A DNA stretch of 20,299 nt from Euryarchaeota archaeon UBA242 (GTDB lineage: Archaea > Thermoplasmatota > Poseidoniia > Poseidoniales > Poseidoniaceae): the NCBI GenBank assembly GCA_002499015.1, contig DAJY01000123.1, forward strand, positions 1,883 to 22,181. The letters run 5' to 3'. Both the position numbers and the translations under genes were made by a program. Under the pieces are notes generated by a model, which saw only the letters and a list, made by a program, of their open reading frames with translations, ran no database searches and was not told the DNA's origin. Of this stretch, positions 7,311-15,684 are shown piece by piece (the stretch's first letter is position 1; every line of letters begins with the position of its first letter).

Positions 7311-8915
7311 GTGCACTGGGCAGATGTAGCGGCAAAATCTTTGTCGCATAGAGGTAATACTCATGTCATCTCAACTGGCATTACTCCAAGTGGTGAATTT
7401 CACATCGGTCACTTACGAGAAATACTAACTGGAGATATGTTAGCAAGAGCTGCGAGAGATGCAGGTCTTGATGTTGATTTCATATTCATTGTAGACTCAG
7501 CAGACCCGTTGCGTAAAGTCTACAGTTTCCTAGGTCCAGAATTTGAACAATTCATTGGCCACCAAATTGGTGCAATACCGGCACCAAGAGAAGGAGATAA
7601 TAATCCCGATTGGCAACGATTCAATGATGATGGATGGACCTATGCTGACCATTTCCTGACCCCCTTCATGGAGGCTTTGTCAGAAATTGGAGTAAGACCA
7701 CGAATCATAGACAATTTGAGTTCTTACCGAGATGGTAAATTCGCAGAAACGGCCAAGATGGCTTGTGATTCAGCCGAACAGATAAGAGAAATTATTGAGA
7801 GGGTATCAAGTAGAGAATTAGAAAGTGATTGGTTTCCATGGAGTCCGCTTGATAGTAAGCAATCTTTAGATGGGGTAAAGGTCACTGGATACGAATATCC
7901 ATTGGTTCATTGGATCGATTCACATGGCGTTAAAGGTTCTTCAGATATTACAAAAGGGGAAGGAAAGTTGCCTTGGAGAATTGATTGGCCAGCAAAATGG
8001 AGTTGGATTGGAGTAACTTGCGAAGCATTTGGCAAAGACCACGGCGCAGCAGGCGGTTCATATGCAACAGGTAGAGAAATTTCCGCACTTCTAGGACATC
8101 AACCACCGCAACCTCTGACCTATGAATGGATTAGTTTACGTGGAAAAGGCGCAATGTCATCATCGTCTGGAAACACCATTGGACCAATTGAAGCATTGCG
8201 CTTGGTACCTCCTCAAATCCTAAGACTATTGATTGCTAATTCAAAACCTAATAAGGCTATAGAATTTGATACTGGGATGGGCCTAGTGACTTTAGCAGAT
8301 GAATTTGAAAGACTTTGCACTAGAGATTTTGATAGAGAAATAAATGATGAAAATATTAGTCGCAGACAACTTGTTCAAGTAGAGGATGCAAAGTCAGCAC
8401 TTCGCTTGTCAATGGTTGAACCTGGTACAATAGCAAAGGCGACTTCAGTGTCATTTAGACATCTAGCATTATTGGCCCAAACTAAATTAAGCGACGCTGC
8501 AATCTGGCAGAGCCTAATCTCATCTTCAGCGATTACTGAGCCTACTAAGCAATTAGAAGATAGACTCGCTCGTATGAGGTATTGGATCGAAAGTGAACAC
8601 TTCCCAGAGGAAATGAGAATCCGAATATTGTCTTCCCCCGATGAAAAGGCATTAGCCCTATTAGATATTGATGAGAAATCTGCTTTGAAGGGATTGACTA
8701 CTGCGCTACGAAATTGTCAATGGGATGCTGAATCAATAGGTAGTGCAATCCCTCAATCGGCCAAAGACAACGACATGAGCCCAAAAAGCGCGTATCGTGC
8801 TGCATATGCGGCATTAATGGGCCTTGAAAGAGGTCCACGTTTGGCTCCGATTCTGGCGGAAATGGACAAGAATACAATCCTAAAGCAATTAGATTCTTGT
8901 TGCCAATTAGATTAA
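7311..8915 (+). CDS. lysS: Lysyl-tRNA synthetase, class I
   Basis: Class I LysRS of 534 residues, the form found in most archaea and a few bacteria and unrelated to the class II enzyme. It charges tRNA-Lys. The catalytic domain opens with STGITPSGEFHIGHLRE (HIGH at 31-34). CEAFGKDHGAAGGSY (237-251) is typical of the family. The KMSKS-equivalent loop reads AMSSSSGN (281-288), so both lysines usual in KMSSSKGN are replaced. A long C-terminal helical anticodon-binding region follows. Length is normal. The start is GTG with a stop-overlapping Shine-Dalgarno. It is cotranscribed with the gfcR-like regulator. Confidence 0.95.
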   Translation: MHWADVAAKSLSHRGNTHVISTGITPSGEFHIGHLREILTGDMLARAARDAGLDVDFIFIVDSADPLRKVYSFLGPEFEQFIGHQIGAIPAPREGDNNPDWQRFNDDGWTYADHFLTPFMEALSEIGVRPRIIDNLSSYRDGKFAETAKMACDSAEQIREIIERVSSRELESDWFPWSPLDSKQSLDGVKVTGYEYPLVHWIDSHGVKGSSDITKGEGKLPWRIDWPAKWSWIGVTCEAFGKDHGAAGGSYATGREISALLGHQPPQPLTYEWISLRGKGAMSSSSGNTIGPIEALRLVPPQILRLLIANSKPNKAIEFDTGMGLVTLADEFERLCTRDFDREINDENISRRQLVQVEDAKSALRLSMVEPGTIAKATSVSFRHLALLAQTKLSDAAIWQSLISSSAITEPTKQLEDRLARMRYWIESEHFPEEMRIRILSSPDEKALALLDIDEKSALKGLTTALRNCQWDAESIGSAIPQSAKDNDMSPKSAYRAAYAALMGLERGPRLAPILAEMDKNTILKQLDSCCQLD

Positions 8916-8945
8916 TGTTTAGGAACATTTGCTAACTCTTGAGGA

Positions 8946-8956
8946 GTTATATATTA
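8946..8956 (+). promoter_or_regulatory. TATA box for the zinc-ribbon/coiled-coil gene
   Basis: GTTATATATTA is the clearest archaeal TATA box in the window. It lies in the 130-bp gap after lysS. A start of transcription about 26 nt downstream, near 8977, would give a leader of roughly 70 nt containing two small inverted repeats: GGTGG-TAAT-CTACC near 8977-8990, and GTGAAG paired with CTTCGCAC near 9027-9043. Function is inferred from sequence alone. Confidence 0.5.
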
Positions 8957-9045
8957 TTGACGGCTTTTCATAAGTAGGTGGTAATCTACCCGCTTTTATT
9001 GAAATTAGGCATACCCTTCAAATGTGGTGAAGTATCTTCGCACTT

Positions 9046-10299
9046 ATGGCCGGTGTCTATTGTCCAACCTGCGAAGCAGGCATTGAGGTGGCAGCAAAAT
9101 TCTGTTTATCCTGCGGACATGATATGACCGTTCAAGGTCCAATCACTGCAACTGGTCATGATTTAAATCAATTGAAAGATGTAATACGTATTCGTGATGA
9201 CCTTTCAATGGCTGAAAAATTCGATATGATCGCCAAAGTAGAGGAAGGAGCAAACCCGATTCTTATGGGAATCGCTGCACCAGCAGAAGGTGATGAAATT
9301 GACCTTGAACTCGCTGAAGCGGATGAAAATAGTTCCTCAAAGTCATTTTCAAACTACGAATGGGGTAAATCACCTGCTTCCAATGCCGCGGTTATGGCAG
9401 TTGTAAGAGATACTACTGGCTGGGATTTAATCCAATCTGGAAGACTGGATTTGAAAGATGGTATGTTCAGAGAAGCAATGGATAATGGAATGAAAGCTTC
9501 CACACATATTCACGATGTTGCAAGTGGCGAACATGAGGGAATTGACCCAGAAGCAATGCGATCAATACCAGTCCTAAAACCACCAAAGCGAAGTTTCTGC
9601 CCTAAATGTGGTTCCGACATCCATGCAAATACTATGATGCAGTGGAGAAAGTGGAGAGAGTCTTCCAATGATGTTGTGTCAATGCAACTTGAGGCTTCTA
9701 TGGAAACTGCTCTTATTCAAGTAGCATCTCACTATCTTGGAACATTGCAAATACTAACTGATGAGAGGGATGATGCAATTGCTCTTTCCGGAAAGAATAA
9801 TCCTGCTGCGATTGAAGAAAAATTGCGTTCTAAATTAGAAAAAGAGATTCGTAAAGAATTGGAAGAGGAAATTCGCTCTGAGATGGAACTGGAATTTTCT
9901 GGCAGAGATGCTGCAAGTTCTTCGAAATCAACAACTAAGAGTACAAGTGCTGGTAAATCATCTGACACTTCCACTACAAAGAAACCAACATCTGGTGGTA
10001 CCAAGAAGAAGCCCGGCGGCGGTATGTTTGGTGCAAAGACTCCTAAGAAAACATACGAGGGCAAGGATGCAGGTAAGGCTGATTGGTTCCTTTCTGATGC
10101 ACTTGACACCGTATATGACCCGCATGGTACTGGAAAAAATATCAAACCTGAAACAATTGTTGCTCGTTCAAGCGAAGGAAATGTTCGTGTTCGCGATGTT
10201 GTCAGAATCTATGCGGTTGAAGGAGAAGCGGGAATTAGTGAACTCGCTTGGACAAGTCCTCTAACAAAATATATCATCGAAGCATACGATGCTTGTTGA
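9046..10299 (+). CDS. Zinc-ribbon / coiled-coil protein of unknown function
   Basis: I do not recognise this 417-residue protein as a named family. An N-terminal zinc ribbon has CPTC (6-9) and CLSC (20-23). An acidic stretch follows (81-96). A middle region ends in a half-ribbon FCPKCG (C185, C188) with no second cysteine pair nearby. A long charged helix, probably coiled coil, spans about 253-286 (repeated KLEKEIRKELEEEIRSEME). Residues 287-336 are a Ser/Thr/Lys/Gly-rich linker that looks disordered and basic. A compact C-terminal domain (about 337-417) contains VYDPHGTGKNIKPETIV and RVRDVVRIYAVEG and ends in cysteine. There is no signal peptide or membrane helix. It has its own TATA box and is monocistronic. 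Zinc ribbon plus basic linker suggests nucleic-acid or protein scaffolding, which is inference. Confidence 0.8.
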   Translation: MAGVYCPTCEAGIEVAAKFCLSCGHDMTVQGPITATGHDLNQLKDVIRIRDDLSMAEKFDMIAKVEEGANPILMGIAAPAEGDEIDLELAEADENSSSKSFSNYEWGKSPASNAAVMAVVRDTTGWDLIQSGRLDLKDGMFREAMDNGMKASTHIHDVASGEHEGIDPEAMRSIPVLKPPKRSFCPKCGSDIHANTMMQWRKWRESSNDVVSMQLEASMETALIQVASHYLGTLQILTDERDDAIALSGKNNPAAIEEKLRSKLEKEIRKELEEEIRSEMELEFSGRDAASSSKSTTKSTSAGKSSDTSTTKKPTSGGTKKKPGGGMFGAKTPKKTYEGKDAGKADWFLSDALDTVYDPHGTGKNIKPETIVARSSEGNVRVRDVVRIYAVEGEAGISELAWTSPLTKYIIEAYDAC

Positions 10300-10304
10300 A
10301 TAAA

Positions 10305-13300
10305 TCAATAGTGCACTTCTAGGCGCCTTGGTTCAAGATTATTCTCTATTCTCGCCTTCATTGCTGCAACTTCCATTACCGCACCACGCATTGTTGTAAC
10401 AAATGGTATATTCAATTCAACTGCTAAACGTCGCATCATATTTCCATCTCGAACTGCACCACCGGAAATAGTAGGTACATTTACAATGAAATTGACATCT
10501 CCTTTTCTCATTAAATCTAAAGAATCTGGATGCATTCTTTCTGCAATCCGATAAGATGTGGTCACAGGGATATTGGCTTTGCGCAATACATCTGCGGTAC
10601 CAGGTGTAGCAAAGATTGTGAAGTTGATATCTACCAAGGACTGAGCAATAGGGATCAGGTCTAACTTGTCTTCTTCCCTTACTGTAAGATAAACACCACC
10701 CTCGGTAGCAACTGGAATTTCTGTTGCCAAACGGGCCTTGAGATATGCCAGGTCAGCCCTAATATCCGAACCAAATACTTCACCGGTTGATTTCATCTCA
10801 GGACCAGGTGCTGGGTCTAACCCTCTTAACTGAATGAACGGGAAAACTGGTGCCTTAACACAAACAAGACCTGTTGTACGACGAGGTATTTCCTGTTGTG
10901 ATAACGGAATACCGATTATGATTCTTGCAGCGATTCTTGCCATTGGTAAACCAGTGGACTTAGCAACGAATGGAACTGTTCTAGATGAACGTGGATTTAC
11001 TTCTAAACAGTATAAGTTGTCGCCTTGAATTGCAAATTGAATATTATAGCAACCCTTTATTTTTAGTTTCAAACCAATTATTTTTGTTTGTTCTTCGACT
11101 CTTTTCAGCATCTCTTGTGAAATGTTCTGTGTTGGAATGAAGCATGTTGAATCTCCAGAATGAATTCCTGCTTGTTCCAGATGTTCCATTATCGCACCGA
11201 TCAATACTTGCTCACCATCAGCAGCAGCATCAACATCAAGTTCAGTGGCATGGCCAAGATACTCATCTATTAGCAATGGTTTGTCTGAAGCCAAGTAAGC
11301 CTCTTTTAAGTAAGCATTAACTTGCTTATCTGTTGAAAGTATCTCCATCCCCCTCCCACCAAGAACATAAGATGGTCGAATCAATACTGGAAAACCAATG
11401 TTTTTAATCGCCTCGCGTACATCATCAGCTGTAGTTCCGGTTTGACCACGCGGCATGCGTATTCCATTACGCTTGGCAAACTTCTCAAATCGATATCTAT
11501 CACTTGCTTCATCGATAGCATCACACGAAGTGCCCATTATACTCAATTCTAAACCTAGTGTTTCCAGATGTGGCATTCTTTGCTGTAATGGTTCTGCCAA
11601 ATTAATTGCAGTTTGTCCTCCAAATTGCAATAATATTCCATGTGCATTCTCACGCAATAAAATTTCAGAGACATATTCTAATGTTAAAGGTTCAAAGTAT
11701 AATCTATCAGAGGTATCAAAATCAGTAGATACTGTTTCAGGGTTATTATTTATCAAGATTGCATCGTGACCGGCTTCACGAATCGCCTTAACCGCATGTA
11801 CGCAGCCATAATCAAATTCAATACCTTGTCCAATTCTAATAGGCCCTGAACCTATTGTAACCAATCGTTGCTTTGTTCTAGTTTCTAAATTGGACAATTT
11901 ATCTATTCCCAAATCATCATTAATTTCATATGTCGAATAATAATAAGGAGTCTTAGCAGCAAATTCGGCTGCGCAAGAATCTACCATCCGGTATTTTGGA
12001 TGCAGCCCTAGTTCGTGACGGCGTTGCATTACCGCTTGTTCATTATGACTACTTGGCAGCGATTTCGGGCCTAATGCAGGGAATTTGGACAATGCATCTG
12101 CGATGTGCGCATCACTGAATCCGTGACTTTTCCAGTGCCTAATTTGGCTATACTCTAATTGGCTCGGGGAAGATTCTGTTGCGGATATTTCTGCTTCAAT
12201 TTGAGCGATATTCTCGAAACGATAAAGAAACCATCTAGTGATTCTTGTAATCTCATGTACTTTTTCTACGCTCCAGCCACGCCTAAAGGCTTCGATTAAA
12301 GCACCCATTCTTCTATCGGTTGCAACTCTACACCATTCTACAAGAAGACTATCAGGGAGTGTTTCCAAAGCCCTTGAAGCCATGCCTTCACCTTCTGATT
12401 CATCTGCTCTTGTCAGAGGTCTTGGATGCGCATAACCTTGCTCAAGGCTAGCCCAAGCCTTGAGGAAAGCCTCCTCAAAGTTACGTCCTATTGCCATTAC
12501 TTCACCAGTAGATTTCATGCTTGTGCCCAATGTTCTATCCGCAGTTCGGAATTTGTCAAATGGCCAACGCGGTATTTTGACAACGCAATAATCTAGAGTT
12601 GGTTCAAAAGCAGCAGTCGTTCCCTCTCCAGTAATTGGATTTGGTAATTCATCAAGAGTATAACCTACTGCAATCTTAGCACTCATGCGAGCAATTGGAT
12701 ATCCTGTGGCTTTACTCGCAAGTGCTGAAGAACGTGAAACGCGAGGATTGACTTCAATTACTCTAATTTCACCAGTTGATTGGTTGAAAGCGAATTGAAC
12801 ATTACAACCACCCTTGATATTCAAGGCCCGAATTAATTTAAGTGCTTGATCTCGCAATATTTGGTGGTCTGCATCGCTGAATGATTGAAGTGGTGCAACG
12901 ACAGTTGATTCCCCCGTATGAACTCCCATTGGGTCAATGTTTTCCATTGTGCAAACGATGATCGCATTATCCGCATCATCTCTCATGACCTCATATTCTA
13001 ATTCTTGCCATCCGAGAATTGATTCCTCGATAAGAACTTGGCTTATTCTTGAATTTCTAAGGCCTAAAGTCGCAATTTCGACTAATTGTCCCACATCCCA
13101 AGCAGTTCCGCCACCTAGTCCACCAAGAGTAAATGCAGGTCTTATCAAAATAGGCCAAGATGCTAATTGTTCTGCTGCTGCAATAACCTCATCCATGGTA
13201 TTACAGGCGATAGCCTTACTCAATGGTAAACCTATAGACTCGCATACATCATTGAATAGTTGTCTATCTTCTGCCTTATCAATGGCATCCAAATCAGAAC

Positions 13301-13649
13301 CAATCAACTCAATACCTAATTCTTCTAAAGTACCATTATGTGCTAGTTCGCTAGCAATATTTAGAGCGGTTTGTCCACCCATTCCTGCCAATAATGCACA
13401 AGGCCTCTCAATTTCCATGATTCTTCTTATTGTTGCGGGCAGCAGAGGTTCAATATACACTACATCTGCCATCTCCGGATCATTTTGAATTGTTGCTGGA
13501 TTAGAATTAACCAAAATAACTCGATATCCATCCTCTCGCAATGCCTTTACTGCTTGACTTCCCGAGAAGTCAAACTCTGCAGCCTGACCAATTTTTATCG
13601 GACCGCTACCGAGAACGAGAATCGTTTCTATGTCATCTCGCCTTGGCAT
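10305..13649 (-). CDS. carB: Carbamoyl phosphate synthase, large subunit
   Basis: Large subunit of 1114 residues that makes carbamoyl phosphate from bicarbonate, ATP and CarA-derived ammonia for pyrimidines and arginine. Two homologous halves are clear. The first carboxyphosphate half starts VLGSGPIKIGQAAEFDFSG (12-30) with ATP-grasp loop GGLGGGTAWD (176-185) and EVNPRVSRSSAL (299-310). The second half starts TIGSGPIRIGQGIEFDYG (598-615) with loop GGRGMEI (764-770) and EVNPRSSRTVPF (883-894). A C-terminal MGS-like allosteric domain covers about 985-1114. The ATG overlaps the carA stop by one base (TAATG), with GGGAGGTGG upstream, so expression is coupled. It is slightly longer than the usual 1050-1080 residues, with extra sequence in the central oligomerisation region. 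Its 3' end lies 5 bp from the gene at 9046. Confidence 0.97.
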   Translation of the reverse strand: MPRRDDIETILVLGSGPIKIGQAAEFDFSGSQAVKALREDGYRVILVNSNPATIQNDPEMADVVYIEPLLPATIRRIMEIERPCALLAGMGGQTALNIASELAHNGTLEELGIELIGSDLDAIDKAEDRQLFNDVCESIGLPLSKAIACNTMDEVIAAAEQLASWPILIRPAFTLGGLGGGTAWDVGQLVEIATLGLRNSRISQVLIEESILGWQELEYEVMRDDADNAIIVCTMENIDPMGVHTGESTVVAPLQSFSDADHQILRDQALKLIRALNIKGGCNVQFAFNQSTGEIRVIEVNPRVSRSSALASKATGYPIARMSAKIAVGYTLDELPNPITGEGTTAAFEPTLDYCVVKIPRWPFDKFRTADRTLGTSMKSTGEVMAIGRNFEEAFLKAWASLEQGYAHPRPLTRADESEGEGMASRALETLPDSLLVEWCRVATDRRMGALIEAFRRGWSVEKVHEITRITRWFLYRFENIAQIEAEISATESSPSQLEYSQIRHWKSHGFSDAHIADALSKFPALGPKSLPSSHNEQAVMQRRHELGLHPKYRMVDSCAAEFAAKTPYYYSTYEINDDLGIDKLSNLETRTKQRLVTIGSGPIRIGQGIEFDYGCVHAVKAIREAGHDAILINNNPETVSTDFDTSDRLYFEPLTLEYVSEILLRENAHGILLQFGGQTAINLAEPLQQRMPHLETLGLELSIMGTSCDAIDEASDRYRFEKFAKRNGIRMPRGQTGTTADDVREAIKNIGFPVLIRPSYVLGGRGMEILSTDKQVNAYLKEAYLASDKPLLIDEYLGHATELDVDAAADGEQVLIGAIMEHLEQAGIHSGDSTCFIPTQNISQEMLKRVEEQTKIIGLKLKIKGCYNIQFAIQGDNLYCLEVNPRSSRTVPFVAKSTGLPMARIAARIIIGIPLSQQEIPRRTTGLVCVKAPVFPFIQLRGLDPAPGPEMKSTGEVFGSDIRADLAYLKARLATEIPVATEGGVYLTVREEDKLDLIPIAQSLVDINFTIFATPGTADVLRKANIPVTTSYRIAERMHPDSLDLMRKGDVNFIVNVPTISGGAVRDGNMMRRLAVELNIPFVTTMRGAVMEVAAMKARIENNLEPRRLEVHY

Positions 13650-14956
13650 TACATGCCACCTCCCAAATGAGAATCAACCATTTCTCTAAAGCGTTGGAAT
13701 AATGGTGCAGCATCATTAGGACCGGGGCATGCTTCAGGATGAAATTGAACTGTAAATGATGGGTGGCCTACGATATCCAATCCCTCAACTGTTCTGTCAT
13801 TAGCATTGACATAGCGGACTTTGACCTCTACTCCATGCTGGTTTTCAACCAACTGCGAACAGGCTCCACTTGGATGAGCTGCTAACATCCCAGACTCAGG
13901 GTCAGCGACTGCAAAACCATGATTTTGACTAGTGATTAAAACAGTACCATCTGCTAAGTCAATTACTGGTTGATTCGCACCACGGTGCCCATATCGCATT
14001 TTATAGGTCTGCAAACCAGAAGCAAGCCCCATCAATTGATGGCCTAAACAAATCCCCATGACCGGCATATGGTCCATTACTGCATCTGCAAGAGTATTCT
14101 TAGCATTATTCGCCATTCCACCATGAGCAGGATCACCTGGCCCATTTGAACAGAATAATGCATCGATTTGAAAATCATTTTTCAAAGTGTTAAAATCAGT
14201 GTTAGGTGGGCACCAAACAACTTCAAAATGACGGCAAAGGTTTCTCAGAATATTATACTTAATCCCGCAATCTAAGGCTCCAAGGCGAGGTAAGGGCCGA
14301 TTTAACTCATCAACTGCACCCTCGTTGAGAATAACAGGTGAGTTAATTGATACTTCATCAACGAGGTCTTCCAAATCCGGTGAGGTCAATTGTTGCAATC
14401 TTGCATTGAGTTGTTGTTCTGAGTCTTTTGGTCCAAATACGCACAGCACTGTTCCAAGTTCCCTAACTCTGCGGGTAATAGATCTAGTATCAATTCCCTC
14501 AATTCCAGGAACTCCATGCAACCTCATCAATTCTCCAATCGTTGCAATTGAATCACGGTGGTCGGGTTGAGTTATTGCATGTCGGACCACAATTCCACGT
14601 GGCCAGACACTAGATGATTCAGACTTTCCTTGATGAATGCCGTAATTTCCAATCAATGGATAAGTGAAGGTTAGTACTTGTCCGGCGAATGATGGGTCCG
14701 TCAATGATTCTTGATATCCCATCATTCCAGTTGTAAATACCAATTCACCTTCACCATGTGTTTCTGCACCGAAAAGTGAACCCTCATAACGGCCACCATC
14801 TGCAGTTAATAGAATTCCTTCACCGCTTGCAGAAGGTGGTAATTCGTCGCCGTAAACCAATCCATCTGCGGCATCAAAAAAGGTGGGAGTGATACCAACA
14901 CCGCGGCATCTAGAGCCGGGGGAGAAACTGCCGTACTGCGAACCGTCTCCTGACAT
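13649..14956 (-). CDS. carA: Carbamoyl phosphate synthase, small (glutaminase) subunit
   Basis: Class I glutamine amidotransferase subunit that releases ammonia from glutamine and passes it to CarB. The N-terminal CarA domain includes VFTTGMMGYQESLTDPSF and TYPLIGNYGI. The amidotransferase domain has NGPGDPAHGG, the nucleophile elbow GICLGHQL (Cys304 if counted from the TTG at 14959) and the His-Glu pair in QFHPEA (407, 409). Compared with typical CarA, about 43 residues precede the first conserved strand (GILLTADGGRYEG). The frame offers TTG 14959, ATG 14956 and TTG 14860, none with a good Shine-Dalgarno. I list ATG 14956, but the shorter start is possible. It forms an operon with carB, the two genes overlapping by one base. 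Confidence 0.93.
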   Translation of the reverse strand: MSGDGSQYGSFSPGSRCRGVGITPTFFDAADGLVYGDELPPSASGEGILLTADGGRYEGSLFGAETHGEGELVFTTGMMGYQESLTDPSFAGQVLTFTYPLIGNYGIHQGKSESSSVWPRGIVVRHAITQPDHRDSIATIGELMRLHGVPGIEGIDTRSITRRVRELGTVLCVFGPKDSEQQLNARLQQLTSPDLEDLVDEVSINSPVILNEGAVDELNRPLPRLGALDCGIKYNILRNLCRHFEVVWCPPNTDFNTLKNDFQIDALFCSNGPGDPAHGGMANNAKNTLADAVMDHMPVMGICLGHQLMGLASGLQTYKMRYGHRGANQPVIDLADGTVLITSQNHGFAVADPESGMLAAHPSGACSQLVENQHGVEVKVRYVNANDRTVEGLDIVGHPSFTVQFHPEACPGPNDAAPLFQRFREMVDSHLGGGM

Positions 14957-15017
14957 CAACTTTGGTCGTTATCGGCGACTCATAATCATTAGGTATGAAA
15001 AGCATAGATTTTCAAAC

Positions 15018-15023
15018 AAAAAA
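15018..15023 (-). terminator. Oligo-T tract after Trm56, possible terminator
   Basis: On the minus strand this is a run of six T within GGTTTTTTG, 54 nt after the Trm56 stop and upstream of carA. Archaeal RNA polymerase often stops at such runs. It is the only sensible terminator candidate I see between these two same-strand genes. A 6-bp inverted repeat (AGTAAG/CTTACT, 15065-15082) overlaps the Trm56 stop. Confidence 0.25.
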
Positions 15024-15077
15024 CCTTGAACCATTACAAAGTAATAACATCAATAAGTACGCCTAGTAAGAAAATAC

Positions 15078-15662
15078 TTACTCTTCTTCTTGACGCTCTA
15101 AATCTATAACTTTCTTACCATCTGGCGATGGCTCAATTATCAAGCGGGCACCATCAAAATTTCTTTCGCTTGCAGCCTCTCCATACCACGCATCGAGAAA
15201 GAGGGCTAAAGCGGCAACTTCCGAATGTGGTTGATTTCCAACCGCAACATTATATTGTGATAATTTGTAGACATCACTAGGTACTTTCGCACCACCAACA
15301 ATTATTGCCACAGGTCTATCTCTCCTAATTCGAGGTATCGCTTCTCTAAATGGTTCACCGTACATGGTGAGGTGGATCGCAACTCCAGCCTCGCCATCGC
15401 CTGCATCTTCCGACACAAATCTCCGAAGCCAACTCATTGGACTCTTGATATGCTCGCACTGCATATCGCCACCGAATCGTGCATTGACTGATTTAACATT
15501 ATCAAACATCTTTTCATCATCATCGCCAGCTAGTAGGAATCTATCAGCCCCAAGCGCTCTTCCAACAAGTGCAAGATGGGTAGTGATGCGTGGGTCACGT
15601 CCTCTGCGATAACCTAGGCGTAAAATATCAAGTCTCTCACCTGCCATGCCGTAAGCCAACAA
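15078..15662 (-). CDS. trm56: tRNA (cytidine(56)-2'-O)-methyltransferase, aTrm56
   Basis: SPOUT-class methyltransferase that adds a 2'-O-methyl group to C56 in the T-loop of archaeal tRNAs, using S-adenosylmethionine. From TTG 15662 there are 194 residues. Family motifs are LRLGYRRGRDPRITTH (14-29), the VHLTMYG-type segment IHLTMYGEPF (96-105), VGGAKVPSDVY (122-132) and NQPHSEVAALALFLD (143-157), which forms the trefoil-knot cofactor site. The start is uncertain. TTG 15662 and TTG 15659 lie just after GAAGGA, while ATG 15647 gives 189 residues but has no ribosome site. The membrane-protein gene ends 22 nt upstream, so the two are probably one transcript. The tail is acidic (ERQEEE). Confidence 0.93.
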   Translation of the reverse strand: MLAYGMAGERLDILRLGYRRGRDPRITTHLALVGRALGADRFLLAGDDDEKMFDNVKSVNARFGGDMQCEHIKSPMSWLRRFVSEDAGDGEAGVAIHLTMYGEPFREAIPRIRRDRPVAIIVGGAKVPSDVYKLSQYNVAVGNQPHSEVAALALFLDAWYGEAASERNFDGARLIIEPSPDGKKVIDLERQEEE

Positions 15663-15684
15663 TCAGTCCTTCAAGAGGATGCCG

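Noticed and set aside
9732..10145. A 137-codon minus-strand frame opposite the zinc-ribbon gene.
   Set aside because: Its Ser/Val/Pro-rich product mirrors the Lys/Ser/Thr-rich linker on the plus strand, and it has no ribosome site or domain.
12937..13488. A 183-codon open frame on the plus strand.
   Set aside because: It lies fully inside carB on the opposite strand, its product has no recognisable domain and is Ser/Ile-biased, as expected for a shadow of real coding sequence.
15065..15082. Hairpin AGTAAG-AAAATA-CTTACT as a terminator for Trm56.
   Set aside because: The stem is only 6 bp, A+T-rich, overlaps the stop codon and is not followed by a T-tract. The oligo-T run at 15018-15023 is a slightly better candidate.
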